Assembly: GCA_002706765.1 (NCBI GenBank)
Contig: PAJV01000043.1
Coordinates: 1-35,647, forward strand
DNA length: 35,647 bases
Direction of reading: 5' to 3'
Source of the DNA: Gimesia sp.
Lineage (GTDB): Bacteria > Planctomycetota > Planctomycetia > Planctomycetales > Planctomycetaceae
Positions 1 to 8,938 of the stretch are shown piece after piece. How positions within the stretch are numbered: the first letter of the stretch is position 1; every line of letters starts with the position of its first letter. The translations under genes were made by a program, and so were the position numbers. A model generated the notes under the pieces. The model made no database searches. It was not told the DNA's origin and saw only the letters and a program-made list of their open reading frames with translations.

Positions 1-320
1 CTGCCTTCCCGGAATTTGCAAACCCCCACCCGAGTGATGTCACCCGCTTCGGTGATTCGGTGGTGACTCTGACTACCGGGAATGTGGTTATCACAGATCT
101 TGACGGCGCAAAGGTGTGGACCTATCCGTACCATCCACGGGCCTTTATTACGGCGCTGGCATTCTCTCCTAAAGGAGATGTGATTTTGTCGTCCTCGTAT
201 GATGATGGCGTCAAAGGATGGTTTGTCAGGTCTGGGGAGCAGGTGTTGTTTCTGGCTGTAATATTTTCCAGCAGTAGCCCCCAGAACGAAAAATCTGCAT
301 CTGAGATGCAAAATGAGTAA
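1..320 (+). CDS. 3' end of a WD40-repeat protein (5' end outside window)
   Basis: An open frame (first full codon at position 3) runs from the left edge to the TGA at 318-320, about 105 residues. It contains one recognisable WD40-like blade (FITALAFSPKGDVILSSSYD, then DGVKGW), which is the usual 'ALAFSPDG..L.S.S.D..V..W' pattern, and part of the preceding blade (VVITDLDGAKVW). WD40 repeats form beta-propeller scaffolds. Whether this one belongs to a kinase-WD40 or other planctomycete fusion cannot be seen. The last 25 residues (VIFSSSSPQNEKSASEMQNE) do not continue the repeat, so the C-terminus may be eroded. A terminator follows at 441-480. Confidence 0.6.
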   Translation, partial: AFPEFANPHPSDVTRFGDSVVTLTTGNVVITDLDGAKVWTYPYHPRAFITALAFSPKGDVILSSSYDDGVKGWFVRSGEQVLFLAVIFSSSSPQNEKSASEMQNE

Positions 321-440
321 AGAATGTTTCATGAAATAACTTGACGACTCTCCAACCAGGCAGGAATTGAGATAACGGTTTTGCTGCGAAACCACTAACC
401 GCATGACTGAATTTCACTGCAAATAAACAAGCATATAATG

Positions 441-480
441 GCTCGCCACCTTTGGTTTGAAGGATGGGCGAGCAATTTTT
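441..480 (+). terminator. Rho-independent terminator after the WD40 gene
   Basis: GCTCGCC (441-447) pairs perfectly with GGCGAGC (467-473) across a 19-base loop and is followed by AATTTTT. It lies 120 bases downstream of the WD40 stop and separates that gene from the next operon. Confidence 0.6.
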
Positions 481-1080
481 CTAAATGGTCTTAACCGGCT
501 GGAAATCAGCTGGTCTCACTCCGTTTCCCGCTAAAAACAGTATTTCTGTCGCTTACTAAGTCACTTCCTGATTATTTATTTCGGATATTCCCAAATACTC
601 TGCACGGAGGCAGTCAAAATATCGCCATGAATTAGGAGTGCAGCTTGAAGTTGGGAATACCGGAATCCTGTCATCGAGGATGAGTCACTTATTTGAGTTC
701 GATGGAATTCTCGGCAGGTAGGATGAGTAGTCTCAATTTGTTGTAGTTAGCCAGGCTTATTTTTTGTGATTTACATTTTTGTGGATTTTTCTGCGTTTTT
801 TTTTGAGACTGCGTCGGGATGCTCCTCCGGATGTTGATTAAGTGAATGAAGAACAATGTTTCTCAGCAGCAAGGATGTCTGCATTTCCAGATTTCATCTA
901 ACGAAAAGTAAGAAGACTACTCAGTAAATCCAGAATCAAATCATGCTGTGAGGCACAAATGAGAAGTCTGTTTTCTTTTTCGCCTATCAGCTGATTCGCC
1001 AGATCGAAGTCTTAACAGTCAGTCGCCAGCCGCATTGATCCGGAAAGGAGGAAGAGTTCAGCATTTAGTACAACCGTACT

Positions 1081-1103
1081 GCTGATTCCGTGAGGGAATC
1101 AGC
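1081..1103 (+). promoter_or_regulatory. Perfect hairpin in the putative 5' leader of the precursor gene
   Basis: GCTGATTCC (1081-1089) and GGAATCAGC (1095-1103) form a perfect 9-bp stem with a 5-base loop, 66 bases before the precursor start. No T-run follows, so it is not an ordinary terminator. It could be an operator for a dimeric regulator or a leader structure that stabilises the precursor mRNA; both are inferences. Confidence 0.4.
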
Positions 1104-1168
1104 GGGTACTATCCAGTGGTGTATTGGTTATATCACAATAAAAAAGTATCAGTTAAAAAGGAGCTATC

Positions 1169-1384
1169 ATGACGAGTACGACATTAATGCGTGACAAAAT
1201 TGATGGACTGCGCCTGCAGTTCAATACGGGTGCACTCAATTCATCCGATCTGGAGGTTCAACTGGAATCGATGTGTGCGTCCGGTGATCTGGATTCAACC
1301 GGGAATCATGCCGATAAAGATCACCTGGTTTCAGACATTCATATGTGCCCCTGGCATACATGCCAGGCAACACGCCACGGGTAA
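1169..1384 (+). CDS. Candidate lanthipeptide precursor peptide (71 aa)
   Basis: A 71-aa peptide with a strong ribosome-binding site (AAAAAGGAG, 7 bases before ATG) directly ahead of the synthetase. Residues 1-35 look like a helical leader. L14-R-L-Q17 matches the LxLQ-type recognition motif known from class III leaders, and a second amphipathic stretch, LEVQLESM, sits at 28-35. Cysteines are at 36, 60 and 65. Ser/Thr residues that could be dehydrated lie at 34, 38, 43, 44, 55, 64 and 68. The segment S55-D-I-H-M-C60 is a natural Ser-(X)4-Cys ring candidate. The C-terminus is PWHTCQATRHG. The stop TAA shares its last A with the synthetase ATG (TAATG), so translation should be coupled. Leader cleavage site and ring pattern cannot be read from sequence. 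The main doubt is that no close precursor family is recognised; identity rests on position, size and composition. Confidence 0.72.
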   Translation: MTSTTLMRDKIDGLRLQFNTGALNSSDLEVQLESMCASGDLDSTGNHADKDHLVSDIHMCPWHTCQATRHG

Positions 1385-4050
1385 TGCCGATGGCCAGTCA
1401 GACCAGAATGATTGAGAACTATCAGGCGACCGTCGCGGCTATAACAGATAGCCTTGATCCTTTCTGGGATGTGGTTGACTGGAGCGATGCCCCCCTTCGA
1501 TGGCGGTTTTTCCGTCCCGGGGGGGCGTTGCTGCCTGTTCAGGGGTGGAAGATCCACATTTCAGCGAGTGCTCATGAAAGCCTGCGCATGCTCAAAGCGG
1601 TGTCTCCCCTGCTGATTGAGACCCAGGCGGCGTTCAAGATTCCTCGACATCTCGAAGACATCGTATTCCTGAATTCAGGAGATGGCGGGATCTCTGTGTT
1701 GGGCAAGATTCTGACGATCTACCCGACTGATATTCAGCAGGCGCAACAGTTGATACCGCTTCTGGAACGAGTCTGGCCCACCAGCAGCGGTCCTGAAGTG
1801 GTGACTGATCTGCGAAGCAGGCCGGGAGCAGCGGTCTCGTTCCGCTATGGAATCTTTGGGAAGTCTCCCGTGCTGACCGATTCACGAGGGATTCACCAGT
1901 TTGCCTTGAGCAGTGCTGAGGGGACGCTATATTCTGACAGCCGAGATCGTGCGCCAGCTGTGCCGCCTCCTGAGCCTCCCGTTGCGGGAGTCCCTGCAGA
2001 AGCATGTCCAGTTATTCCGGGCAAGAGCTTCACAGTCGAAGATCAGCGATATTCGGCACTGCATCAGATTTCCGAAACGGCGCGTGCTACCGTGTATCTG
2101 GGAATCGATTTGCAGTCTTTCGACAGTGTTGTGATTAAGGTTGGCAGACCGGGAGTGGGCGGGAATCTCAGCGGTGACGATATTTCGAAACAGTTGAGAC
2201 GGGAATATCAGTATTTAAAGCAGCTGGAATCCCGTGGGGTCTCGCCGCGAGCGATAGCGTTTTCGGCTGACAGGTGGTCCGTTTTAATTACAGAAGACAT
2301 ACGCGGAACGGAGTTGAATCAACTGACGCGGGAAGAACGTATCCACAGCCTGCCTCTGCTGGCAGAAGCATTGAAACAGATTCATCAGGCCAATCTCGTT
2401 CATGGAGACATCAAACCGGGAAATGCACTATTGAATGATGGTGTCGTGCGGTTAATTGATTTTGAGCTTACTGTAGAACAGGGGCAAACAGGCAGTCGCG
2501 GGGGGACGCGCGGTCACCTTGCCCCGGAAATTGACGGAGCGATCGCCGCTGATTTCTCACGTGATATTTATGCGCTGGCCGGTTGTGTGTTCGAAGCCGT
2601 TCTGGGAATTCCTCCAGGCTTGTTATCCGGAGGTGGTCAGCGGCTGGCTGATTTGCTGGAAAATGAAGGTGAGTACTCTGCAGCAGCAGAGATTGAAGCG
2701 TTGACAAATCCAGACCCTGAAAGGCGTCCCGGGATTGATGACGTCTGCAGAGTACTGCGGGAGTTTGCACAACATCATCAAGCCGATTCCGTTTCCAGGC
2801 CGCCGGTCGAAACGCAAGATATGGAATCATTACAACAATGGGCCAATCACGCAGCGAGAAAAGCGGGCCGACGGATTGATCAGTATTTGAAATCAGAGGG
2901 GAATCAGTCCTGGTGGCGGAACTCACACAACATGCGGCACTTTGACTGCGAGGCCATTAATCTTGGTGCTGCCGGCATTCTCCTTGGTCTGGTTTCCATA
3001 GATCAGGCCTGTCGGACAGATGAATTCGGCAACAGATTACAAGCTGGGGCAGAATGGCTTGTCAGTCGATCTCCCCGTGGGCAATCTGCAGGATTATTTA
3101 CCGGTAATGCTGGTGTGGCACTTTCACTGTGCACGATCGGCAAACGATATCAATCTGAGACTTATATTCATGCTGGCCTGAATCGGCTGGAATTTGCTGC
3201 GCAGGACCATCGCGAACTGGATTTATTCTCCGGCTCCGCCGGTGTCATATGGTCCGCATGCCTGATGGCAGAGATTCTAGACGATGCTTCTCCGATTGAC
3301 TTGATTCAGCCGACGCTCAAACGGCTCAGTGAATGCCGGCACCTGACAAAACAGATGCTGTTCTGGTCCATCAACAGGGAGAGAGAACCCGACTATCTGG
3401 GTTGTGCACATGGATCAGCGGGCATCGCTTTGGCTTTCGGAGCACTCGGTCGTCAAACCGATGATGACAGTCTGATGGAACTGGCCCTCGACACTTTTCG
3501 CCGCCTTGCCAGGTATGGAAAGAATGAACAGGGGGATGCCTTAAAGTCGATAGCAGATCAAAGCGGGCAGTATGCGACAGGGGCCTGGTGCCATGGCGTC
3601 GCAGGTTACCTCTGGTGCATCTTGCAGAGCGTGGGGGATCACACGGCCCTTCGATCAGAAATCGACTGGGCGGTGGAACGGCTGACAGACAGCCCTGCAG
3701 TAGGAACTCCGACGTACTGTCACGGCTTAGCAGGTCAGCTCGAATTGTGGATGATGCTCAGGGAGCTACCGCGTTTCCAGGATCTGGCAGAGCAGCGTGC
3801 ACACCGGGTTTCGAAAGCGTTACAGATTTTATGTGATGAGAATGTAACGACGTGTTCCTGGGTTTCAGATGACCCGGAAGTCACTACACCTGATTTATGG
3901 GTAGGTTTTTCCGGTCCTGCCAGTGCGCTGGCGAAGTACTCAGCGCGGATCACATCACCTCTCTTGTCTGGCTGTTGGCTCAAATCCTGCTCGACGTCAG
4001 CAGAAAACAGAGATTTCGAATCCATTGTTAAACAGGGAATGCTACCATGA
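1384..4050 (+). CDS. lanL: Lanthipeptide synthetase, lyase-kinase-cyclase (class IV LanL-like)
   Basis: The protein has 888 aa from the ATG at 1384, chosen because it overlaps the precursor stop; an upstream in-frame ATG at 1345 would lie inside the precursor. Domains: an N-terminal phosphothreonine/phosphoserine lyase-like region (about 30-200, with the LanKC-typical GWKIHISAS and KILTIYPTD segments); a Ser/Thr kinase (about 225-470; VVIK Lys252, HGDIKPGN from His340, and DFE at 359 where most kinases have DFG, as usual in LanKC/LanL); and a LanC cyclase (about 510-885). The cyclase has GCAHG (His near 676) and the three zinc-ligand positions: Cys736 in AWCHGVAG, and Cys779-His780 in YCHGLAG. 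Known role of the family: the kinase phosphorylates precursor Ser/Thr, the lyase eliminates phosphate to dehydro-residues, and the cyclase adds Cys thiols to form (methyl)lanthionine. The intact zinc triad argues for class IV rather than class III. The next gene starts inside its stop (ATGA). Confidence 0.9.
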   Translation: MPMASQTRMIENYQATVAAITDSLDPFWDVVDWSDAPLRWRFFRPGGALLPVQGWKIHISASAHESLRMLKAVSPLLIETQAAFKIPRHLEDIVFLNSGDGGISVLGKILTIYPTDIQQAQQLIPLLERVWPTSSGPEVVTDLRSRPGAAVSFRYGIFGKSPVLTDSRGIHQFALSSAEGTLYSDSRDRAPAVPPPEPPVAGVPAEACPVIPGKSFTVEDQRYSALHQISETARATVYLGIDLQSFDSVVIKVGRPGVGGNLSGDDISKQLRREYQYLKQLESRGVSPRAIAFSADRWSVLITEDIRGTELNQLTREERIHSLPLLAEALKQIHQANLVHGDIKPGNALLNDGVVRLIDFELTVEQGQTGSRGGTRGHLAPEIDGAIAADFSRDIYALAGCVFEAVLGIPPGLLSGGGQRLADLLENEGEYSAAAEIEALTNPDPERRPGIDDVCRVLREFAQHHQADSVSRPPVETQDMESLQQWANHAARKAGRRIDQYLKSEGNQSWWRNSHNMRHFDCEAINLGAAGILLGLVSIDQACRTDEFGNRLQAGAEWLVSRSPRGQSAGLFTGNAGVALSLCTIGKRYQSETYIHAGLNRLEFAAQDHRELDLFSGSAGVIWSACLMAEILDDASPIDLIQPTLKRLSECRHLTKQMLFWSINREREPDYLGCAHGSAGIALAFGALGRQTDDDSLMELALDTFRRLARYGKNEQGDALKSIADQSGQYATGAWCHGVAGYLWCILQSVGDHTALRSEIDWAVERLTDSPAVGTPTYCHGLAGQLELWMMLRELPRFQDLAEQRAHRVSKALQILCDENVTTCSWVSDDPEVTTPDLWVGFSGPASALAKYSARITSPLLSGCWLKSCSTSAENRDFESIVKQGMLP

Positions 4051-4889
4051 CTCGGACCGAGGAGTTGAGCTATACCACTCGCTTTGCTGCAGACGGTGTT
4101 GTGTGCTGTCGCGGCCTGCTGGACAGGGCTGGACTTGAAAATGCGGAAACAGCCTACCAATGGTCGTTAGCGAATCCAGGGCCCTTTGCCAGCGAAGTTC
4201 TGAGTGGCGTGCCGGGTTCGTTTTATCAGGATCATGCCCATCCGGGTGCCTTTCCCCATTATCGCTCGTTGATATGCGATTCCGGGCTGGCACAGCATGT
4301 TGCTCAAATATTGGAAAGCCAGAATCTCTGGCTGCTTTATGAGCAAATCTGGCAGAAGGAGGCCGGTGACCGGTTACCGACCCCGTGGCATCAGGATTTA
4401 CCATATCTGCCCCTGGGTGGAACACAGATTGCCACGATCTGGATTAACCTGGATCCGGTTCAGCAGTCAGATTCCCTGGAATTTGTCCGGGGCTCCCAGC
4501 AGGGCCCGCTGTATAACCCGACCACATTCGATGCAAAAGATCGCGCTGCGCAGATGTATGAAGCAGGCATCTGGCCAGCATTACCCGATATTGAATCGGA
4601 GCGAACGAGGTGGGATATCGTTTCCTGGGGGATCGAGCCGAGCGATGTGCTGATATTCCATCCGGCAGTGTTGCACGGTGGAGCGGGAACGAAACGGGGA
4701 ACGCGGCGGCGTTCGATATCACTCAGGGTTATCGGCGATGAATCGTATGTCGCCGCACGACCTGAGTCTGATTTGGCCAACCTGGATCGGCAGGCGGAGA
4801 ATAGCCTTGATCTCGATCCATTTCAAATGCTCGCCGCTGAAGAGCCCGGCACGTTATTCCGACATCCTGCCTTCCCCCAAATCGTTTGA
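4047..4889 (+). CDS. Phytanoyl-CoA dioxygenase family Fe(II)/2-oxoglutarate oxygenase
   Basis: 280 aa. The ATG overlaps the stop of the synthetase (ATGA), so the two are co-translated. The 2-His-1-Asp iron facial triad is visible: His115-Gln-Asp117 in WHQDLPY and His210 in HPAVLHGGAG, followed by an arginine-rich strand (RRRSISLRV) where this family binds the 2-oxoglutarate carboxylate. Length matches PhyH-family enzymes (about 250-300 aa). Such enzymes hydroxylate unactivated carbons, consuming O2 and 2-oxoglutarate. In this operon the likely substrate is the modified peptide or a building block attached to it, which is inference; family members often act in natural-product tailoring. Confidence 0.85.
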   Translation: MTRTEELSYTTRFAADGVVCCRGLLDRAGLENAETAYQWSLANPGPFASEVLSGVPGSFYQDHAHPGAFPHYRSLICDSGLAQHVAQILESQNLWLLYEQIWQKEAGDRLPTPWHQDLPYLPLGGTQIATIWINLDPVQQSDSLEFVRGSQQGPLYNPTTFDAKDRAAQMYEAGIWPALPDIESERTRWDIVSWGIEPSDVLIFHPAVLHGGAGTKRGTRRRSISLRVIGDESYVAARPESDLANLDRQAENSLDLDPFQMLAAEEPGTLFRHPAFPQIV

Positions 4890-4941
4890 GGGGGCGTATC
4901 GTTACCTGACAGTGCGTTTTAACAGTTTGGAATTATCAAAT

Positions 4942-7266
4942 ATGTATTTTGCTGGCTATCCAAATAAGCTTTCCTTTCGTCCCGGGGAAACCGTTCATGT
5001 TATGATGAATCTGCTAGACTCTGATCGAGCAGGCACCAAATCCGAAATTGTGAGATTGATTTGTGCTGATACCAGATCGACGGGAGCTGGCTTTCAGGAA
5101 ATTCCCTGCCAATGGCAACAGTCAGTTACACCGCTCCAACGATATGAAAAGTGGCAAACCCATTGTAACCCTGGTTCATATGCTTATGTAGATTCAATGC
5201 CAGTATTATATGGCAACTGGTCAATGGGACTTTTCTTTCTGCCGACACTATTGGAAAGCTCTCAGACTCAGACTCTGATTGACTTGATTGGCGGAGAGAT
5301 CTCGGTAGTAATCCAACGTGGATTTCTTGTGGTGCTGAAAAAGGGGGGCGGTGATCCCGTTGATTTCTCCAACGACATTGACGAGCCTCAGGCAGGATTC
5401 ATGAAGCAGGGATCCGGTACTGTTAGCGGACTCGAACTTCCACTGGCTCAGTCGCACTGGCATTGGCTTTATTTGGGGATGCAGGAGGGGATTTTACAAG
5501 TGCATCTCAAGTTACTGGCGCGACATCCTGGAGAGAGGGAACGGAATTATTCACAAACAATCTCTGTCGATTCTAACCTGCAATCTACGATGTCGGGCCT
5601 CATCTTGGCGGGAAAATGTGTATTCTACGATAGAGCAAGGAATTCGATCGGTCTGGTGGAGCAATGTTTTAACGGACGGATGGAACTTCCCTGGCTATCG
5701 AATAGCACGCTTGAGGTTTCTGAAGCAGAGTACCTCAGCACAAATTCAGAATGTCTGTCTCAAGATGATAGAATTTCAGCGGTCTGGGATTTTTCCCATG
5801 AGATGAGTACGGACCGGATGCTAGACATTTCCGGTAATGACAGGCACGGGGTGTTTGTGAATCATCCAACTCGTGCTGTCCGGGGAGTTCATTGGGACTG
5901 TTCCGTGCAAGATTGGCAGAGAGCCCCTCAGCATTATGGTGCGGTCCATTTTCATGAAGATGATTTGACAGACGCTGGGTGGCTATCCTGCTTTTCCTGG
6001 AGAATACCATCAGATGTGAAAAGTGGAATTTATGCCGCCAAACTGCGACTAAATGAGATGGTTGATTACGTTACTTTTTTCATTCAGCCAAAGCACAAAG
6101 CAACTGTCCGGGGCAAAGAAAAATCTGTCAAAGCTGTTCTGCTGATACCCACGGCAACTTATCTGGCCTACGCAAACAACCGATTCGAGTTATATGCTGC
6201 TGAAATTCAAAACAGTACGATTCGGGCCAAAGATGCCTGTTTACGGGATCATCCTGAGTTGGGCTGGTCGCTGTATGATAGACATGCAGATGGTAGTGGA
6301 GTCCATTATTCGTCCGGTCTCAGGCCGATTCTAGACCTGAAGCCGCATGATCACCCTTGGGGATTTACAGCAGATACAAACATTACAGCCTGGCTCGATC
6401 ATCAAGGAATTGACTGTGATGTGATAACCGATGAAGACCTGCATCTAAAAGGAGCCGACCTTCTGAGCCCTTATCGTGTGGTACTTACAGGCACACATCC
6501 AGAATATGTCAGTACGAGAATGATGGATTCACTGAATGAATACTTAAGTTCTGGTGGACGTCTTATGTATATGGGGGGGAATGGTTTTTACTGGCGAATC
6601 GCATTTGATCCTGCAAACCCCGCAGTAATTGAATTACGACGTGCCGAAGGTCGGGGGTTGGCATGGGACTCTCAACCGGGGGAATACTATCACTCTTTTA
6701 ATGGAGAATATGGAGGGTTGTGGAGAAACATAGGTCGTCCTCCTAACCAACTGGTGGGCGTCGGGTTTATTGCATTGGCTGAAGAGTGTGGTACGGGATA
6801 TCAACGGACTGAGGACTCTGGTAGTAAAAGGGCCAGATTTATTTTCGAAGGTACCTCAGAGGGGTCTGAATTCGGTTTTTATGGAAGTATCTGCAATGGC
6901 GCTGTCAGCCAGGAAATAGACCGATGGAATCCGTTTCGTGGTTCTCCGGCTCATGCACTTGTGGTAGCACATTCGGTCAGGCATTCTGCCGATTTTATCA
7001 TGACTCGAGAAGAACTTGCAGCCCCGTTTCCGCCAGGTGAATCCGATAAACTACGAGCAGATATGACCTTTTTTGAAACCCCATCCGGTGGTGCCGTGTT
7101 CTCAACCGGATCTATCGGATTTGCAGGGGCGCTTTCCCATAATAATTATAAAAATGATATCTGTCGTATTGCCACTAACGTGATTCAGAGATTTTTAGAT
7201 CCGAATCCGTTTGTGATTCCCGATGCTGATTCGTTTGAAAAGGACATCCAGCATGAATGCGACTGA
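4942..7266 (+). CDS. N,N-dimethylformamidase large-subunit-like protein
   Basis: 774 aa from the ATG at 4942. The open frame extends upstream across the previous gene in another phase, but homology-like sequence begins at MYFAGYPNKLSFRPGETV, the usual opening of this family; in-frame GTG 4912 or TTG 4927 are alternatives, and no start has a strong ribosome-binding site. The middle (about 270-380) has a LamG-like segment (ISAVWDFSHE..DISGNDRHGVF). The C-terminal half (about 385-770) is the DMFase beta-subunit domain with LIPTATYLAYANNR, LTGTHPEYVS and GGNGFYWR. Characterised relatives are mononuclear iron enzymes that hydrolyse the amide of dimethylformamide; I cannot assign the metal ligands here. 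No small subunit is present. In this cluster it may cleave or form an amide on the peptide (inference). The next gene overlaps its end by 14 bases. Confidence 0.8.
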   Translation: MYFAGYPNKLSFRPGETVHVMMNLLDSDRAGTKSEIVRLICADTRSTGAGFQEIPCQWQQSVTPLQRYEKWQTHCNPGSYAYVDSMPVLYGNWSMGLFFLPTLLESSQTQTLIDLIGGEISVVIQRGFLVVLKKGGGDPVDFSNDIDEPQAGFMKQGSGTVSGLELPLAQSHWHWLYLGMQEGILQVHLKLLARHPGERERNYSQTISVDSNLQSTMSGLILAGKCVFYDRARNSIGLVEQCFNGRMELPWLSNSTLEVSEAEYLSTNSECLSQDDRISAVWDFSHEMSTDRMLDISGNDRHGVFVNHPTRAVRGVHWDCSVQDWQRAPQHYGAVHFHEDDLTDAGWLSCFSWRIPSDVKSGIYAAKLRLNEMVDYVTFFIQPKHKATVRGKEKSVKAVLLIPTATYLAYANNRFELYAAEIQNSTIRAKDACLRDHPELGWSLYDRHADGSGVHYSSGLRPILDLKPHDHPWGFTADTNITAWLDHQGIDCDVITDEDLHLKGADLLSPYRVVLTGTHPEYVSTRMMDSLNEYLSSGGRLMYMGGNGFYWRIAFDPANPAVIELRRAEGRGLAWDSQPGEYYHSFNGEYGGLWRNIGRPPNQLVGVGFIALAEECGTGYQRTEDSGSKRARFIFEGTSEGSEFGFYGSICNGAVSQEIDRWNPFRGSPAHALVVAHSVRHSADFIMTREELAAPFPPGESDKLRADMTFFETPSGGAVFSTGSIGFAGALSHNNYKNDICRIATNVIQRFLDPNPFVIPDADSFEKDIQHECD

Positions 7267-8938
7267 TTGTTCATTTGAAACGTTGTCCGAGCGGTTTTCT
7301 GCCTTGGTTCGTTCGTGGCGAGGAACTGTGTCGCCGGACCATCCCTGTGAACAGGAATTGCAGACGATCTCAGAACAGATTCGGCAGGAGGCAGAATTAC
7401 GTTTCTTTGTCGATGGGACAAAGAACATGGGGCATCAGGTTTCAACATTGACGTTGATTCAACGTTGCATCACGCAGTGTGAATATCGCGGTCACGTAAG
7501 GATTGTTTATGCAGATTACAATAATCCTTATCTGGGTTGTACTGCCGAGAAGCTGGCCCTTTTATTGCAAGGTCTGGATCGAGATCGTATTCATTCCAGC
7601 GTTTTATCAATTGGTTCCTGCTCTCACGTGACCTTCTGGCCTTATGACCGTCGAGAGGAACTGCAGCAGCGGGTGACCTTTGGATTTACCGGCGGCGCAG
7701 ACGACATGTCTGTCAATTATGCTGAGGAACTGAATGTCGATTACTTCTGCCGAATTCAACCTTATTGCTGGGATGACTTACCGAGCCAGAAGGAAGATCT
7801 TTATTACCAGAGTTCCTGTATTGAATGTAATGACGCACGCCGGTTTTACCTGGTTGATGCGTCGCCGGAATTGACGAACCTGGTCATCAATTCGCCTGAA
7901 CCGCCGCCGACAGAGGTGAGTGAATCGGCCTGGGGCTGGTATCAAAGCGGTCAAGAATTCGATCCGCAACTTTGCAACAGAGTTCGGAATGCTTACTTCC
8001 TTCACCAGCGACTACAACAACCCGATCCGCCGTTAATCTGGCCGATCTATGGTTTGCAGCACTTCAGAGAACAAACCCCTTTCATCGCTCTTAATTGTGT
8101 TTCGGCTGTCTGTCGCCTGCTGAAAGGTGCCTCGAGACCAGTGGTACTGACTTCTTTTACTCCAGAGGAAAATCTGGAAGCGACCTACAGGCTGCTGAAC
8201 GCTCTGGCTGATGATATGCAGAAGCACGATTCCGAGTTGAGCAGCTTGTCCGAAGCCATCCTGCAAGAACTTTCAACCGACGACCTGGCGATCGACACAG
8301 ATATGTCAGCTCCTTATCTGGAAGAGATCCGCAGGGAACTTCAAGGGTGGATCGAATCGCGGGGGCGGTTGTTTGTGTTACCAGGTATTTCAACTGCTAC
8401 TGGTCAATATGAAAACATTTCAGACGAGATTCGCAGCACGCTCCCGCATCTGCAGAGCAATGATCTGTTGTGGATCGGCCTGGGTCCGCAGCCTCAAGAG
8501 ATCTTTCAATTCTATTTTGTTGAAGCAGACATTCCAGGAATAATCGAAGGGCAGGCATCAGCGAGCTACCTGCTCTCGAATGGAATTCCATTCATTCAAC
8601 TGATTCGGAAGGCACATTCATTTACGAATTGCTATCCTCTGCACCCTCTGGATTATGATTCCAGCCACGTTGTGAAGGAGTTAAATGGTTTTGCTGCATG
8701 GATCAGAGATCGCTGTCCGGATCTGAAATCCAGCGATTTGAAAGAGGAGTCTGTTTTGACAGCAGAACTGCTCACGAGGATCTCAGAAAAAAGTGATTGC
8801 GCTGACCCCTTCGACGCTTATTTTCAGCGAGTCAAACAGAGCTGTCAACAGCCCGGAAATGATAAGTTTCTGGTAAGCCTGGTTGCCCTCAGTCTGATAT
8901 GCAGTTACCAGACAGGAAATCCAAATGTTTCATTCTGA
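7253..8938 (+). CDS. Unrecognised 561-aa protein of the lanthipeptide operon
   Basis: The start is ATG 7253, because AAAAGGA lies 9 bases ahead and it gives a 14-base overlap with the previous gene; an ATG at 7223 is possible. Soluble: no signal peptide or membrane segment. The N-terminal part (FFVDGTKNMGHQVSTLTLIQ) and the C-terminal part (LLWIGLGPQPQEIF, then PGIIEGQASASYLLSNGIPF) resemble the two Rossmann-like halves of GT-B glycosyltransferases, where a Glu/Gly-rich loop of this kind holds a nucleotide-sugar. This is a fold-level guess from pattern only. It is rich in Cys in the first half (CSHV, YFCRIQPYCWDD, SSCIECN), which might bind metal. Placement between the DMFase-like gene and the P450, with overlaps on both sides, says it serves the same pathway. 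Confidence 0.75.
   Translation: MNATDCSFETLSERFSALVRSWRGTVSPDHPCEQELQTISEQIRQEAELRFFVDGTKNMGHQVSTLTLIQRCITQCEYRGHVRIVYADYNNPYLGCTAEKLALLLQGLDRDRIHSSVLSIGSCSHVTFWPYDRREELQQRVTFGFTGGADDMSVNYAEELNVDYFCRIQPYCWDDLPSQKEDLYYQSSCIECNDARRFYLVDASPELTNLVINSPEPPPTEVSESAWGWYQSGQEFDPQLCNRVRNAYFLHQRLQQPDPPLIWPIYGLQHFREQTPFIALNCVSAVCRLLKGASRPVVLTSFTPEENLEATYRLLNALADDMQKHDSELSSLSEAILQELSTDDLAIDTDMSAPYLEEIRRELQGWIESRGRLFVLPGISTATGQYENISDEIRSTLPHLQSNDLLWIGLGPQPQEIFQFYFVEADIPGIIEGQASASYLLSNGIPFIQLIRKAHSFTNCYPLHPLDYDSSHVVKELNGFAAWIRDRCPDLKSSDLKEESVLTAELLTRISEKSDCADPFDAYFQRVKQSCQQPGNDKFLVSLVALSLICSYQTGNPNVSF

Larger units (their letters stand above)
321..1168. other. 850-base gene-free stretch before the lanthipeptide operon
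   Basis: No convincing ORF on either strand. It holds a terminator-like hairpin (441-480) behind the WD40 gene and a 9-bp perfect hairpin (1081-1103) shortly before the precursor gene. It is AT-rich and homopolymeric around 770-810. The promoter of the downstream operon must lie here, but I cannot pick convincing -35/-10 boxes. A purine-rich ribosome-binding-like string at about 1045-1055 has no start codon behind it. Confidence 0.5.

Noticed and set aside
1191-1415. 74-codon plus-strand frame overlapping the precursor gene
   Set aside because: No ribosome-binding site, and it shadows the peptide that has a strong one; it also runs into the synthetase start.
2468-2926. 152-codon antisense frame inside the synthetase gene
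   Set aside because: Mirror of a well-supported kinase domain; composition is Arg/Ser/Leu-rich as expected from antisense.
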